From Alphaproteobacteria bacterium (lineage in GTDB: Bacteria > Pseudomonadota > Alphaproteobacteria > Kiloniellales > J153), in NCBI GenBank assembly GCA_003693905.1, contig RFLL01000255.1, positions 1-8,391 on the forward strand: 8,391 bases of DNA, written 5' to 3'. The notes below the pieces were generated by a model. The model ran no database searches and was not told the origin of the DNA. It saw only the letters and a list, made by a program, of their open reading frames with translations. Made by a program: the position numbers and the translations under genes. Of the stretch, positions 1-4,901 are shown one piece after another. Numbering within the stretch: position 1 is the first letter of the stretch; each line of letters begins with the position of its first letter.

Positions 1-379
1 CCTCAAGAGCGGCCAGGCGGCCAGCGATGTCGTCCAGGTCAGAGAGGCCGCCGCCAGATGCACCGGCAGCGGACGCGGCCCCAGACGCGCGCGCGGCGCC
101 GGGGCCGGAAGGACCGGAGGCGTCTGCCGCTGGCGCGCCGCTTGCCGTCTTGCCGTCATGTCCCGCTCGCTCCCGGACCGTGTGTGCCGGCAGACCGGCC
201 ATCATCGCCGCCATGGCCGCCGGGCCGGCGGCCGCGGCCCAGGCCGACGCCGTCATGGCCGCAGCCATCCGTTGCAGGGTTCTGGCCAGATCCTCGTCCG
301 TGGCCAGGGCCGTCATCTGATCCTGCCACAGATCGAGGAACCGTCGTGCCAGATCGTCGAGATCCGCATCGTTCGCCAT
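1..379 (-). CDS. PhaE-like PHA-associated protein, C-terminus cut by window edge
   Basis: An open frame runs leftward off the window with no stop, so only the first 126 residues are visible. The N-terminus is acidic and helical (MANDADLDDLARRFLDLWQD, with Trp18). An Ala/Met-rich stretch follows at about residues 35-60 and an Ala/Gly/Ser/Pro-rich linker at about 65-110. The visible end, DLDDIAGRLAALE, looks like the start of a Leu-heptad helix. Small proteins of this shape resemble PhaE-type synthase partners or granule-associated proteins beside PHA synthase genes; I recognise the type, not a precise family member. The gene is divergent from phaR, which supports a PHA role, and phaC may follow off the edge. 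The start is uncertain. ATG at 379 begins the conserved-looking part and lies just below a possible -10 box. In-frame ATGs also occur at 421 (AGGA eight bases upstream) and 430. Coding call fairly sure, function tentative. Confidence 0.6.
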   Translation of the reverse strand, partial: MANDADLDDLARRFLDLWQDQMTALATDEDLARTLQRMAAAMTASAWAAAAGPAAMAAMMAGLPAHTVRERAGHDGKTASGAPAADASGPSGPGAARASGAASAAGASGGGLSDLDDIAGRLAALE

Positions 380-387
380 CGCGATCG

Positions 388-417
388 AGTATACCCGGGC
401 CCGGCCGTCGGGACCAA
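388..417 (-). promoter_or_regulatory. Possible sigma70-like promoter for the leftward PhaE-like gene
   Basis: On the minus strand a TATACT box (393-388, five of six matches to TATAAT) lies 18 bases from TTGGTC (417-412, three of six matches to TTGACA). Transcription would begin near 381, only about two bases before the ATG at 379, so the message would be almost leaderless. The -35 match is weak, and if translation starts at 421 or 430 this stretch is coding, so the call is tentative. Confidence 0.22.
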
Positions 418-491
418 GCATGCCTGCCATCCTGCCCCCGCGACGGGGAGTTTCGGGGAGTTTCCGGCTTCGCGCACCGCCCCTGCCCGTA

Positions 492-558
492 TGCGATTGC
501 ATGTGTTGCTACGCATTGACGCCCTTGTCGCAACGCAGCAATATGTCCCGCGTGCTGC
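492..558 (+). promoter_or_regulatory. TGC/GCA-rich divergent control region upstream of phaR
   Basis: The 276-base gap between the PhaE-like gene and phaR is dense in TGC and GCA triplets. A TGC-N4-GCA element is at 492-501. An inverted repeat GCAGCA (535-540) / TGCTGC (553-558) is separated by 12 bases. A TTGACG box (516-521) matches the -35 consensus at five of six positions, but the -10 at the right distance (CAATAT, 539-544) is poor. PhaR-type regulators of alphaproteobacteria are known to bind TGC-rich dyads near PHA genes, so autoregulation of phaR, and perhaps of the divergent gene, is a reasonable inference. Confidence 0.35.
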
Positions 559-655
559 ATTCATACGGCCGGATTGCTTGGCTGACGCCCGGGGCCGAGC
601 ACTCCTTGCAACCGGGGGCGGCACGCATCCCGGGCTTGGGTGGAAGGCTTGAAAC

Positions 656-1303
656 GTGGCGAGCAGACAGACCGACGATCGAGACGGCCCGATCACGATC
701 AAGAAGTACGCCAATCGGCGGCTCTACAATACGGCGACCAGCAGCTACGTTACCCTGGATCACCTGTGTCAGATGGTGCAGGACGGGATCGACTTCGTGG
801 TCTACGACGCCAAGACCGGCGAAGACATCACCCGCACGGTCCTGACCCAGATCATCGTCGAGGAAGAAGCCAAGGGCGCCAATCTGCTGCCGATCAAGTT
901 TCTGCGCCAGTTGATCGGTTTCTACGGCGATTCCATGCAGTGGATGGTGCCGCGCTATCTCGACCACATGATGGAAACCTTCGCCACCAATCAGGAACGT
1001 CTGCGCCAGTCGATGCAGGATGCCTTCGGCGGCCTGTTTCCGTTCGCCAATCTCGAAGAGATGAGCAAGCAGAACATCGCCCTGTTCGAGAATGCGATGA
1101 AGATGTTCACGCCGTTTCCCCCCGCCGGCAAGGCGGCTGCACACGAGCACGCCGTGCAACCGGACAACGGCGCCACCGGTGAAAACGCCGGCAAACGGGC
1201 GGAAGCGGAAAAGAAGACCCTCGACGACCTGAAAGCGCAGGTCGACCTGCTGCAAAAGCGGATCGAAGAAATCACCCGCGAAGATCCCAAGCGCAAATCC
1301 TGA
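656..1303 (+). CDS. phaR: Polyhydroxyalkanoate synthesis repressor PhaR
   Basis: PhaR is a cytoplasmic DNA-binding regulator that also binds PHA granules. When polymer is absent it represses phasin and other PHA genes, and usually itself. The 215-residue product has the family layout. The PHB/PHA accumulation DNA-binding domain spans about residues 14-75 and includes IKKYANRRLYNTATSSYVTL and the VVYDAKTGEDITR segment. A PHB_acc region follows at about 78-117 (LLPIKFLRQLIGFYGDSMQW). A second helical segment at 130-154 (KQNIALFENAMKMFTPF) resembles phasin-type helices. The tail, 184-208, is charged and likely coiled coil. Translation starts at a GTG; GGAAGG (642-647) sits eight bases upstream and the family N-terminus begins soon after, so this start is well supported. 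The gene diverges from the PhaE-like gene. No T-tailed terminator was seen after its stop. Identification is secure. Confidence 0.95.
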   Translation: MASRQTDDRDGPITIKKYANRRLYNTATSSYVTLDHLCQMVQDGIDFVVYDAKTGEDITRTVLTQIIVEEEAKGANLLPIKFLRQLIGFYGDSMQWMVPRYLDHMMETFATNQERLRQSMQDAFGGLFPFANLEEMSKQNIALFENAMKMFTPFPPAGKAAAHEHAVQPDNGATGENAGKRAEAEKKTLDDLKAQVDLLQKRIEEITREDPKRKS

Positions 1304-1371
1304 CCCCTTTTCCGCGCACATGGCTCCATCATGAGGCCCGCCCGGGCGGCTTGGGCAGGGTCAATCGGGCT

Positions 1372-1400
1372 TTGCCGATTCGGGCGTGTCCGGTTATAGT
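1372..1400 (+). promoter_or_regulatory. Candidate sigma70-like promoter for pqqA
   Basis: TTGCCG (1372-1377, four of six matches to TTGACA) and TATAGT (1395-1400, five of six matches to TATAAT) are separated by exactly 17 bases. Transcription would start near 1407, giving an unusually long leader of about 296 nt before pqqA. The -35 box lies inside the inverted repeat at 1363-1380, which could be an operator. No better box pair was found closer to pqqA, but the evidence is consensus matching only. Confidence 0.42.
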
Positions 1401-1591
1401 TGAAAATTGATGGACGACGAACGGCTCCACGGGATCTATCGTATCACCCGCGTGCCGATCGGGACGAGCGCGACGACGGGCCCCGGGACGATGAGCCCGA
1501 ATGACGGACGGCCGGGACGAACGACGGGCCCCGAACGATTGGGATCAGAACGGCCCGGGAGGACGAGGCGGCGAGGCCGGAGCAGAAAGAA

Positions 1592-1689
1592 ACGGATTTC
1601 ATAAAAGACGGGTTCAGAAAAAGGCAGACCCCGAAAAAAAGACGGGCTTCAAGAAGAGCCCCGGAGCCCCAGAAGTAGAGACGGCTTCA
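1592..1689 (+). repeat. Four imperfect ACGG-n-TTCA repeats in the pqqA leader
   Basis: The word ACGG(G)(C/A)TTCA recurs at 1592-1601, 1608-1616, 1642-1651 and 1681-1689, with one-base length differences. The last copy ends one base before the AAGGAG ribosome binding site of pqqA. The copies sit in a purine-rich background and start 16, 34 and 39 bases apart. They could be RNA-level regulatory sites or remnants of local duplication. I cannot tell which. Confidence 0.4.
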
Positions 1690-1702
1690 CAAGGAGAAGG
1701 CC

Positions 1703-1780
1703 ATGAAGTGGAGGAAACCCAAGATCGTCGAGATTTGCGTCGGTTTGGAAATCAACGCGTACGTCTGCGCCGATCTGTAA
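1703..1780 (+). CDS. pqqA: PQQ precursor peptide PqqA
   Basis: PqqA is the ribosomally made peptide from which pyrroloquinoline quinone is built. PqqE, working with PqqD, crosslinks a Glu and a Tyr side chain; the linked pair is then excised and oxidised to the cofactor used by periplasmic methanol, glucose and similar dehydrogenases. The 25-residue product, MKWRKPKIVEICVGLEINAY followed by VCADL, has the family hallmarks: an N-terminal MKW..P, the EICVG-(L/M)-E core, and the reactive Glu16 and Tyr20 in E-x3-Y spacing. A strong AAGGAG (1691-1696) lies six bases before the ATG. Length is typical for the family (about 23-29 residues). No pqqB follows; the next PQQ gene is pqqD, 810 bases downstream. 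Cys12 and Cys22 are both present and Cys22 may be less usual. The family match is clear despite the small size. Confidence 0.93.
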   Translation: MKWRKPKIVEICVGLEINAYVCADL

Positions 1781-1792
1781 GCATCGCCCCCT

Positions 1793-1825
1793 CTCTCCGC
1801 AAGGGCTCGCGGGCTCCCAGGAGAG
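1793..1825 (+). other. Hairpin just downstream of pqqA
   Basis: CTCTCC (1793-1798) and GGAGAG (1820-1825) form a perfect six-base stem. Inside it GGG (1803-1805) and CCC (1816-1818) can pair as well. It begins 12 bases after the pqqA stop and has no T-run, so it is not a standard terminator. Structures after pqqA in other bacteria are thought to keep the short pqqA message abundant relative to downstream genes; a similar role here is inference. Confidence 0.35.
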
Positions 1826-1866
1826 CACGGGAAGGCCTCATGAGAGACCCGCAAGGGTTTCGGGGG

Positions 1867-1940
1867 ACCGGGCGATATACAAAGCACCGGACGATCAAGA
1901 AAACCGGTAAGAGAACCGGGCGATCGAGGTATCGGGCGAC
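1867..1940 (+). repeat. Degenerate ACCGGGCGAT-like short repeats
   Basis: ACCGGGCGAT occurs at 1867-1876 and 1916-1925. Close variants are ACCGGACGAT at 1886-1895, an ACCGGTAAGA at 1903-1912 and ATCGGGCGAC at 1931-1940. Starts are 19, 17, 13 and 15 bases apart, so this is not a clean tandem array but more than chance would suggest. Function unknown. Confidence 0.35.
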
Positions 1941-2036
1941 AAGGAACTTCGCGCGGTGCCCGATTGCTTCGGGCGTGAGGTTTCGGGAACGAAGCTGTCG
2001 GCGGATCTGCGGGCAATGCCCGAGTGCGTCGGAATT

Positions 2037-2102
2037 CGGTGTAATGATCCGAGCCCGGTGTGATGAAGGAAGCCGGTGTGATGAAGGAAGCCGGTGCGAA
2101 GG
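2037..2102 (+). repeat. 18-base tandem repeat, about 3.5 copies
   Basis: The unit CCGGTGTGATGAAGGAAG is present twice without change at 2055-2072 and 2073-2090. A partial copy follows (2091-2102, CCGGTGCGAAGG). A degenerate copy precedes them at 2037-2054, with about 13 of 18 positions conserved. The period is a multiple of three, but no credible gene spans it. Confidence 0.85.
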
Positions 2103-2133
2103 TGTACGCATGCGTGCTCAGGCATGACCGGCG

Positions 2134-2169
2134 CAGGCTGATTGATTGAAACAGGCTGATTGATTGAAA
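2134..2169 (+). repeat. Second, unrelated 18-base tandem duplication
   Basis: CAGGCTGATTGATTGAAA occurs twice head to tail (2134-2151 and 2152-2169) with no differences. Each unit contains a nested TGATTGATTGA. It lies about 30 bases after the first 18-base array but has a different sequence. Two perfect recent duplications so close together suggest replication slippage in unselected DNA, or repeated protein- or RNA-binding sites. Confidence 0.85.
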
Positions 2170-2483
2170 ACTGAGCCGGGTTGGCGGCAGCCACGCCATC
2201 GACCGGACGCCGAACAGGCGTATCCTTGAAAAGCCGCGCTGAAGCCGGAAAGAAGTGTGCCCGCGCTGCGCATGGCTTCTGATCGCGACACCGGAGCACT
2301 GGAGGGTGTCGGCGTCGGATTTTGAGCGGCCGTCCGTGTGATCGTCTTCGTGATTATCTGGTCGATTGTACAGCCTTCGATCGCGCAGGCGCTGCGGCCG
2401 GCATTTGTGCATCCGGCGTTCGACAGCTCTTGACGGCCGTCGCGTCGGATCGTGTGACATTTTGATCGCGCGGAATCCCGGTT

Positions 2484-2552
2484 ACAGTATCCTGATCGTG
2501 CGACAGGGATCTGGTTGTGCAACAGTACCCTGATCCTGGTGGTGCGACAGGG
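2484..2552 (+). repeat. 25/31-base direct repeat with central hairpin upstream of pqqD
   Basis: The first copy (2484-2508) reads ACAGTATCCTGATC then GTGCGACAGGG. The second (2522-2552) reads ACAGTACCCTGATC, then six extra bases, then GTGCGACAGGG. Between and overlapping them an imperfect hairpin can form: CAGGG (2504-2508) with CCCTG (2528-2532), CTG (2511-2513) with CAG (2523-2525), and TTG (2515-2517) with CAA (2520-2522). It ends about 60 bases before the pqqD start, so it may act in the pqqD leader, though no function is known. Confidence 0.75.
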
Positions 2553-2568
2553 CAGACCGGTCGCGGAT

Positions 2569-2587
2569 GGATCCGGGAGGGCGATCC
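2569..2587 (+). promoter_or_regulatory. pqqD ribosome binding site inside a small stem-loop
   Basis: GGATC (2569-2573) and GATCC (2583-2587) can pair around a nine-base loop that contains GGGAGGG (2575-2581), the Shine-Dalgarno sequence for the ATG at 2591. It decides the start of pqqD: the earlier in-frame ATG at 2567 has no such site. The stem is only five base pairs, so a regulatory effect is uncertain. Confidence 0.45.
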
Positions 2588-2590
2588 ACG

Positions 2591-2884
2591 ATGGCTCGGG
2601 CCGTTACCATCACCGAAACTTCCGTTCCGCACCTGCCGCGCGGCGTGCGCCTGTCGTTCGACCGGCGCCGGGGACGCTGGGTCGTGCTGGCGCCGGAACG
2701 CGTGCTGGTGCCCGACGACATCGCTTTGGAGGTCCTCCGCCGCTGCGACGGGGTGGCGGACGTGGCCGCCATCGTGGACGATCTGGCCACCGCCTTCGAA
2801 GCGCCGCGTGGCGAAATCCTGGGCGACGTCCAGGCCCTGCTTCAGGATCTGGCCGACAAGGGCGTCCTGACGACCGCGCCCTGA
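2591..2884 (+). CDS. pqqD: PQQ biosynthesis peptide chaperone PqqD
   Basis: PqqD is a small cytoplasmic protein with the RiPP recognition element fold. It binds the PqqA peptide and delivers it to the radical-SAM enzyme PqqE, which forms the Glu-Tyr crosslink in PQQ synthesis. The 97-residue product matches the family. The N-terminal strand region includes PRGVRLSFDRRRGRWVVLAP (residues 16-35), followed by the ERVLVPDDIALEVLRRCDG segment (36-54), a helical VADVAAIVDDLATAF (55-69) and a final helix with QALLQDLADKGVL (81-93). Length is normal for stand-alone PqqD. The ATG at 2591 follows GGGAGGG by nine bases; an alternative in-frame ATG at 2567 would add eight residues. It lies downstream of pqqA on the same strand, but pqqB, pqqC and pqqE are absent from the window. 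PqqD relatives serve other peptide pathways, but pqqA nearby makes PQQ the likely role. Confidence 0.9.
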   Translation: MARAVTITETSVPHLPRGVRLSFDRRRGRWVVLAPERVLVPDDIALEVLRRCDGVADVAAIVDDLATAFEAPRGEILGDVQALLQDLADKGVLTTAP

Positions 2885-2890
2885 TCGCAG

Positions 2891-2931
2891 GCCCCCGGGA
2901 AGGCGCGCGGCGGGCGCGACCGGGGCATTTT
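2891..2931 (+). terminator. Candidate terminator of pqqD
   Basis: Seven bases after the pqqD stop, GCCCCCGG (2891-2898) can pair with CCGGGGC (2920-2926), with one bulged C. The 21-base loop contains GCGC repeats that may pair further. ATTTT (2927-2931) follows, then more T-rich sequence. Position, GC-rich stem and short T-run fit a rho-independent terminator, but the T-run is short and the loop long. Confidence 0.45.
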
Positions 2932-3157
2932 CCATTTCATTTCAGACGGCCCGACCCGCAACTTGCACCCGCCATCCACGGCGTACGATTCCCCGAGTGA
3001 CCGGGGAAAGATGCAAGGGGGAATGCGGGCCGGTGCGAGCCCGCGCGAGCGAAATTTGCCCGGGGGCGGCGCACGGGGCGGGAAGCGCGCACCGCGGAGC
3101 CGGCGGGAGCCGATCTTCGGAGCCGGCCCCTGGGACGGAGCTGCTGGAGCGGCCTCC

Positions 3158-3258
3158 TGCCGGAAATATTTTTCTGCTTCACCTTCACCGCCCTCCTTCC
3201 CCGCCTCCTTTGCCGGCATCGGTCCCGTGTGCCGGCACGTGACAGGGGCGTGCCGGAT
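3158..3258 (+). promoter_or_regulatory. TGCCGG palindrome cluster, probable operator of the amidohydrolase gene
   Basis: The perfect palindrome TGCCGGCA occurs at 3211-3218 and 3230-3237; the second extends to GTGCCGGCAC (3229-3238). Half-conserved copies are TGCCGGAA at 3158-3165 and TGCCGGAT at 3251-3258. The last three start 19 and 21 bases apart, close to two helical turns. One lies directly upstream of the -35 box and one inside the promoter spacer, as expected for repressor or activator sites. The regulator is unknown and none is encoded in the window. Confidence 0.42.
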
Positions 3259-3267
3259 GCGGATAAT
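3239..3267 (+). promoter_or_regulatory. Sigma70-like promoter of the amidohydrolase gene
   Basis: GTGACA (3239-3244) matches TTGACA at five of six positions and GATAAT (3262-3267) matches TATAAT at five of six, with a 17-base spacer. Transcription would start near 3274 and give a leader of about 65 nt. This is the best promoter match in the window and sits correctly upstream of a gene with a clear ribosome binding site. Confidence 0.6.
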
Positions 3268-3338
3268 CCCCCGGTGCCGACGCGCAAGTCTTCCAGTTCG
3301 GTTCCTTCGCACACGTCCCACGTATTTCGGAGAAGACC

Positions 3339-4835
3339 ATGACCGCGCCCGTCTCGATACCCGTCACCGGAGCGGACCTGATTCTGCGCAACGCCCGCAT
3401 CGTCGATGGCACCGGGGCCCCGGCGCAATTCGGCGACGTGGCCATCGCGGATGATCGTATCGTCGCGTGCGGCGACCTGGCCAGCACACGCGCCGGGCGG
3501 GAGATCGACCTTGCCGGCCACGTCCTCGCCCCCGGCTTCATCGATGTGCACACCCACGACGACCGCGCGCTTCTCGTCGATCCCCTGATGACCTGCAAGG
3601 TGAGCCAAGGCGTCACCACGGTGGTCACCGGCAACTGCGGAGTCAGTCTGGCCCCGTTCGCCCCGCGCCGGCGGCCGCCGGCACCGATCGACCTGATCTG
3701 CGAGGAACCAGCCGGTTTCTTTGCCGATTTCGGCGCCTATCTCGACGCTCTCGATCGCGACCCGCCGGCCACCAACGCGGTAGCTCAGGTCGGCCATGCG
3801 TCGCTACGCGCCGGTCACATGGACGACCTCGACCGGCCGGCGACGGGGGCCGAGATCAAGGCCATGCGCGCGGCGCTGGAAGCGGCGCTGGAGGTCGGCG
3901 CGGCGGGCTTTTCGACCGGTCTGTTCTATCCCCCGGCACAGGCCGCGCCCACCGAAGAAGTCATCGAGCTGGCCCGGGCGCTGTGCGCATACGGCGCCTT
4001 CCACAGCACCCACATGCGCGACGAGGCCGATCACGTGACCGACTCGCTGGCCGAGACCTTCCGCATCGGTCGCGAGGCGCAGGTGCCGGTTGTCATCTCC
4101 CACCACAAATGCGCCGGCAGGCACAACCACGGTCGCTCGGCCGAGACGCTGCCGCTCATCGACCGGGCGCGGGAAGAACAGCCGATCGCGCTCGACGCCT
4201 ATCCCTACGTCGCCGGCTCGACCATGCTGGCCTCGGGGCGGGCGATGGCGGCCACGCGCATCATCGTCACCTGGTCGCGCCCGCGCCCCGATGTCGCCGG
4301 ACGCGACCTCGACGACATCGCCCGCGAAATGGGCGTGTCCTGGGATGAGGCGATTGCGGCCCTGAGCCCGGCCGGCGGCATTTTCTTCATCATGGACGAG
4401 GACGATGTGCGCCGCATCCTGGCCTATCCGCAGACCATGATCGGCTCCGACGGGCTGCCCCACGACGAACACCCGCACCCGCGCCTGTGGGGGACGTTCC
4501 CGCGCGTGCTCGGCCATTACGTGCGCGAGGTCGGGCTGTTCAGCCTCGAAGAGGCGGTGCGCAAGATGACGGCCCTGAGCGCGGCGCGCTTCGGCCTCAG
4601 GGACCGCGGCGTGATCCGCCCCGGTGCCTATGCCGATCTGGTGGCCTTCGACCCCGACACCATCGCCGATGCCGCCACGTTCGAGGACCCCAAGCGCCCG
4701 GCGACCGGCATCGATCTGGTGATGGTCAACGGCCGCATCGTCTGGCAGGACGGGGCCCACACCGGCGCCCGTCCGGGCCGGGCGCTGCGCCGGCAGGAGC
4801 TGGCGCGGCCCGACTTCGCCGCCGCCCACGCCTGA
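3339..4835 (+). CDS. Amidohydrolase, N-acyl-D-amino-acid deacylase (D-aminoacylase) type
   Basis: This looks like a zinc-dependent amidohydrolase that removes the acyl group from N-acyl-D-amino acids (EC 3.5.1.81 type), acting in the cytoplasm since no signal peptide is visible. The 498 residues show the full layout. An N-terminal beta-sandwich strand (DLILRNARIVDGTGAPAQFG) is followed by the metal motif DVHTHDD (His71, His73) and GNCGVSLAPF (Cys100). FSTGLFYPP (191-199), THMR (His225), ISHHK (His255) and the catalytic Asp371 of IGSDGLPHDEHPHPRLWGTF come next. The C-terminal strands include GVIRPGAYADLVAFDP. These ligands match the D-aminoacylase pattern His-His-Cys-His-His-Asp. Length is typical. 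GGAG (3329-3332) lies six bases before the ATG. The family includes close relatives with other N-acyl or dihydropyrimidine-like substrates, so the exact substrate is unproven. It converges on a peptide transporter operon, which suggests use of imported peptides or acyl amino acids. Confidence 0.88.
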   Translation: MTAPVSIPVTGADLILRNARIVDGTGAPAQFGDVAIADDRIVACGDLASTRAGREIDLAGHVLAPGFIDVHTHDDRALLVDPLMTCKVSQGVTTVVTGNCGVSLAPFAPRRRPPAPIDLICEEPAGFFADFGAYLDALDRDPPATNAVAQVGHASLRAGHMDDLDRPATGAEIKAMRAALEAALEVGAAGFSTGLFYPPAQAAPTEEVIELARALCAYGAFHSTHMRDEADHVTDSLAETFRIGREAQVPVVISHHKCAGRHNHGRSAETLPLIDRAREEQPIALDAYPYVAGSTMLASGRAMAATRIIVTWSRPRPDVAGRDLDDIAREMGVSWDEAIAALSPAGGIFFIMDEDDVRRILAYPQTMIGSDGLPHDEHPHPRLWGTFPRVLGHYVREVGLFSLEEAVRKMTALSAARFGLRDRGVIRPGAYADLVAFDPDTIADAATFEDPKRPATGIDLVMVNGRIVWQDGAHTGARPGRALRRQELARPDFAAAHA

Positions 4836-4901
4836 CGCTGGGCGCTTCCCGCGCGAAAGAAAAGAAACCGGGGCAGAACCGTGGAGCCGGGACCGGGGCG
4901 T

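Larger units (their letters stand above)
1304..1702. other. Gene-free stretch between phaR and pqqA, mostly pqqA leader
   Basis: No convincing gene was found in these 399 bases. After the phaR stop comes a 12-base perfect palindrome CCGCCCGGGCGG (1338-1349), then an inverted repeat AATCGG/CCGATT with a six-base loop (1363-1380), then the candidate pqqA promoter. Next is a G/C- and GA-rich segment (1461-1580) in which CGGGACGA-like and ACGACGGGCCCC-like words recur, then a purine-rich segment (1580-1702) leading into the pqqA ribosome binding site. The frames open here translate to low-complexity Arg/Gly/Pro-rich protein and overlap pqqA in another frame, so I do not call them genes. Confidence 0.5.
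1781..2590. other. Repeat-rich gene-free region between pqqA and pqqD
   Basis: No gene is called in these 810 bases. The long frames on both strands give Arg/Ser/Pro-rich low-complexity translations without recognisable motifs, and none resembles PqqB, PqqC or PqqE. The stretch holds a hairpin after pqqA, two copies of CCGCAAGGG (1797-1805 and 1849-1857), degenerate ACCGGGCGAT words (1867-1940), two unrelated 18-base tandem repeats (2037-2102 and 2134-2169), a 25/31-base direct repeat (2484-2552) and an imperfect hairpin (2504-2532). No strong promoter for pqqD was found, so pqqD may be read through from pqqA or from a promoter I cannot identify. Confidence 0.5.
2885..3338. other. Gene-free region between pqqD and the amidohydrolase gene
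   Basis: No credible gene lies in these 454 bases; the open frames here give Arg/Gly/Pro-rich translations. From left to right it holds a terminator-like hairpin (2891-2931), a perfect seven-base inverted repeat TTCCCCG/CGGGGAA with a six-base loop (2989-3008), a very G/C-rich segment (3010-3160), a pyrimidine-rich stretch (3166-3210), the TGCCGG palindrome cluster, and the promoter and short leader of the amidohydrolase gene. Confidence 0.5.

Noticed and set aside
1338..1349. Palindrome CCGCCCGGGCGG after phaR as a terminator
   Set aside because: It has no loop of normal size and no T-run follows, so I cannot support a terminator here.
1407..1604. A 65-codon frame right after the candidate pqqA promoter, as a possible leader peptide
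   Set aside because: It starts at TTG-ATG at the predicted transcription start with no ribosome binding site, and its tail is low-complexity Arg/Gly sequence.
1501..2127. A 208-codon open frame on the plus strand across pqqA and its flanks
   Set aside because: The translation is Arg/Gly/Lys-rich without motifs, runs through pqqA in another frame and through the 18-base repeats, and has no convincing ribosome binding site. Chance open frames of this length are common in GC-rich DNA.
1867..2169. CRISPR array from the clustered short repeats
   Set aside because: Units are short, adjacent or irregularly spaced, with no unique spacers of constant length and no cas genes.
1687..2460. A 257-codon open frame on the minus strand opposite pqqA and the repeat region
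   Set aside because: Its translation is Arg/Ser/Pro-rich, contains the tandem repeats, lies antisense to the clear pqqA gene and shows no recognisable domain.
2430..2490. Promoter for pqqD from TTGACG (2430-2435) or GTGACA (2454-2459)
   Set aside because: Neither -35-like box has an acceptable -10 box at 16-18 bases; the closest, TACAGT at 2483, is at the wrong distance.
4842..4854. Small GCGC-TTCCC-GCGC hairpin between the convergent amidohydrolase and ATPase genes as a shared terminator
   Set aside because: The stem is only four base pairs and neither strand has a T-run directly after it.
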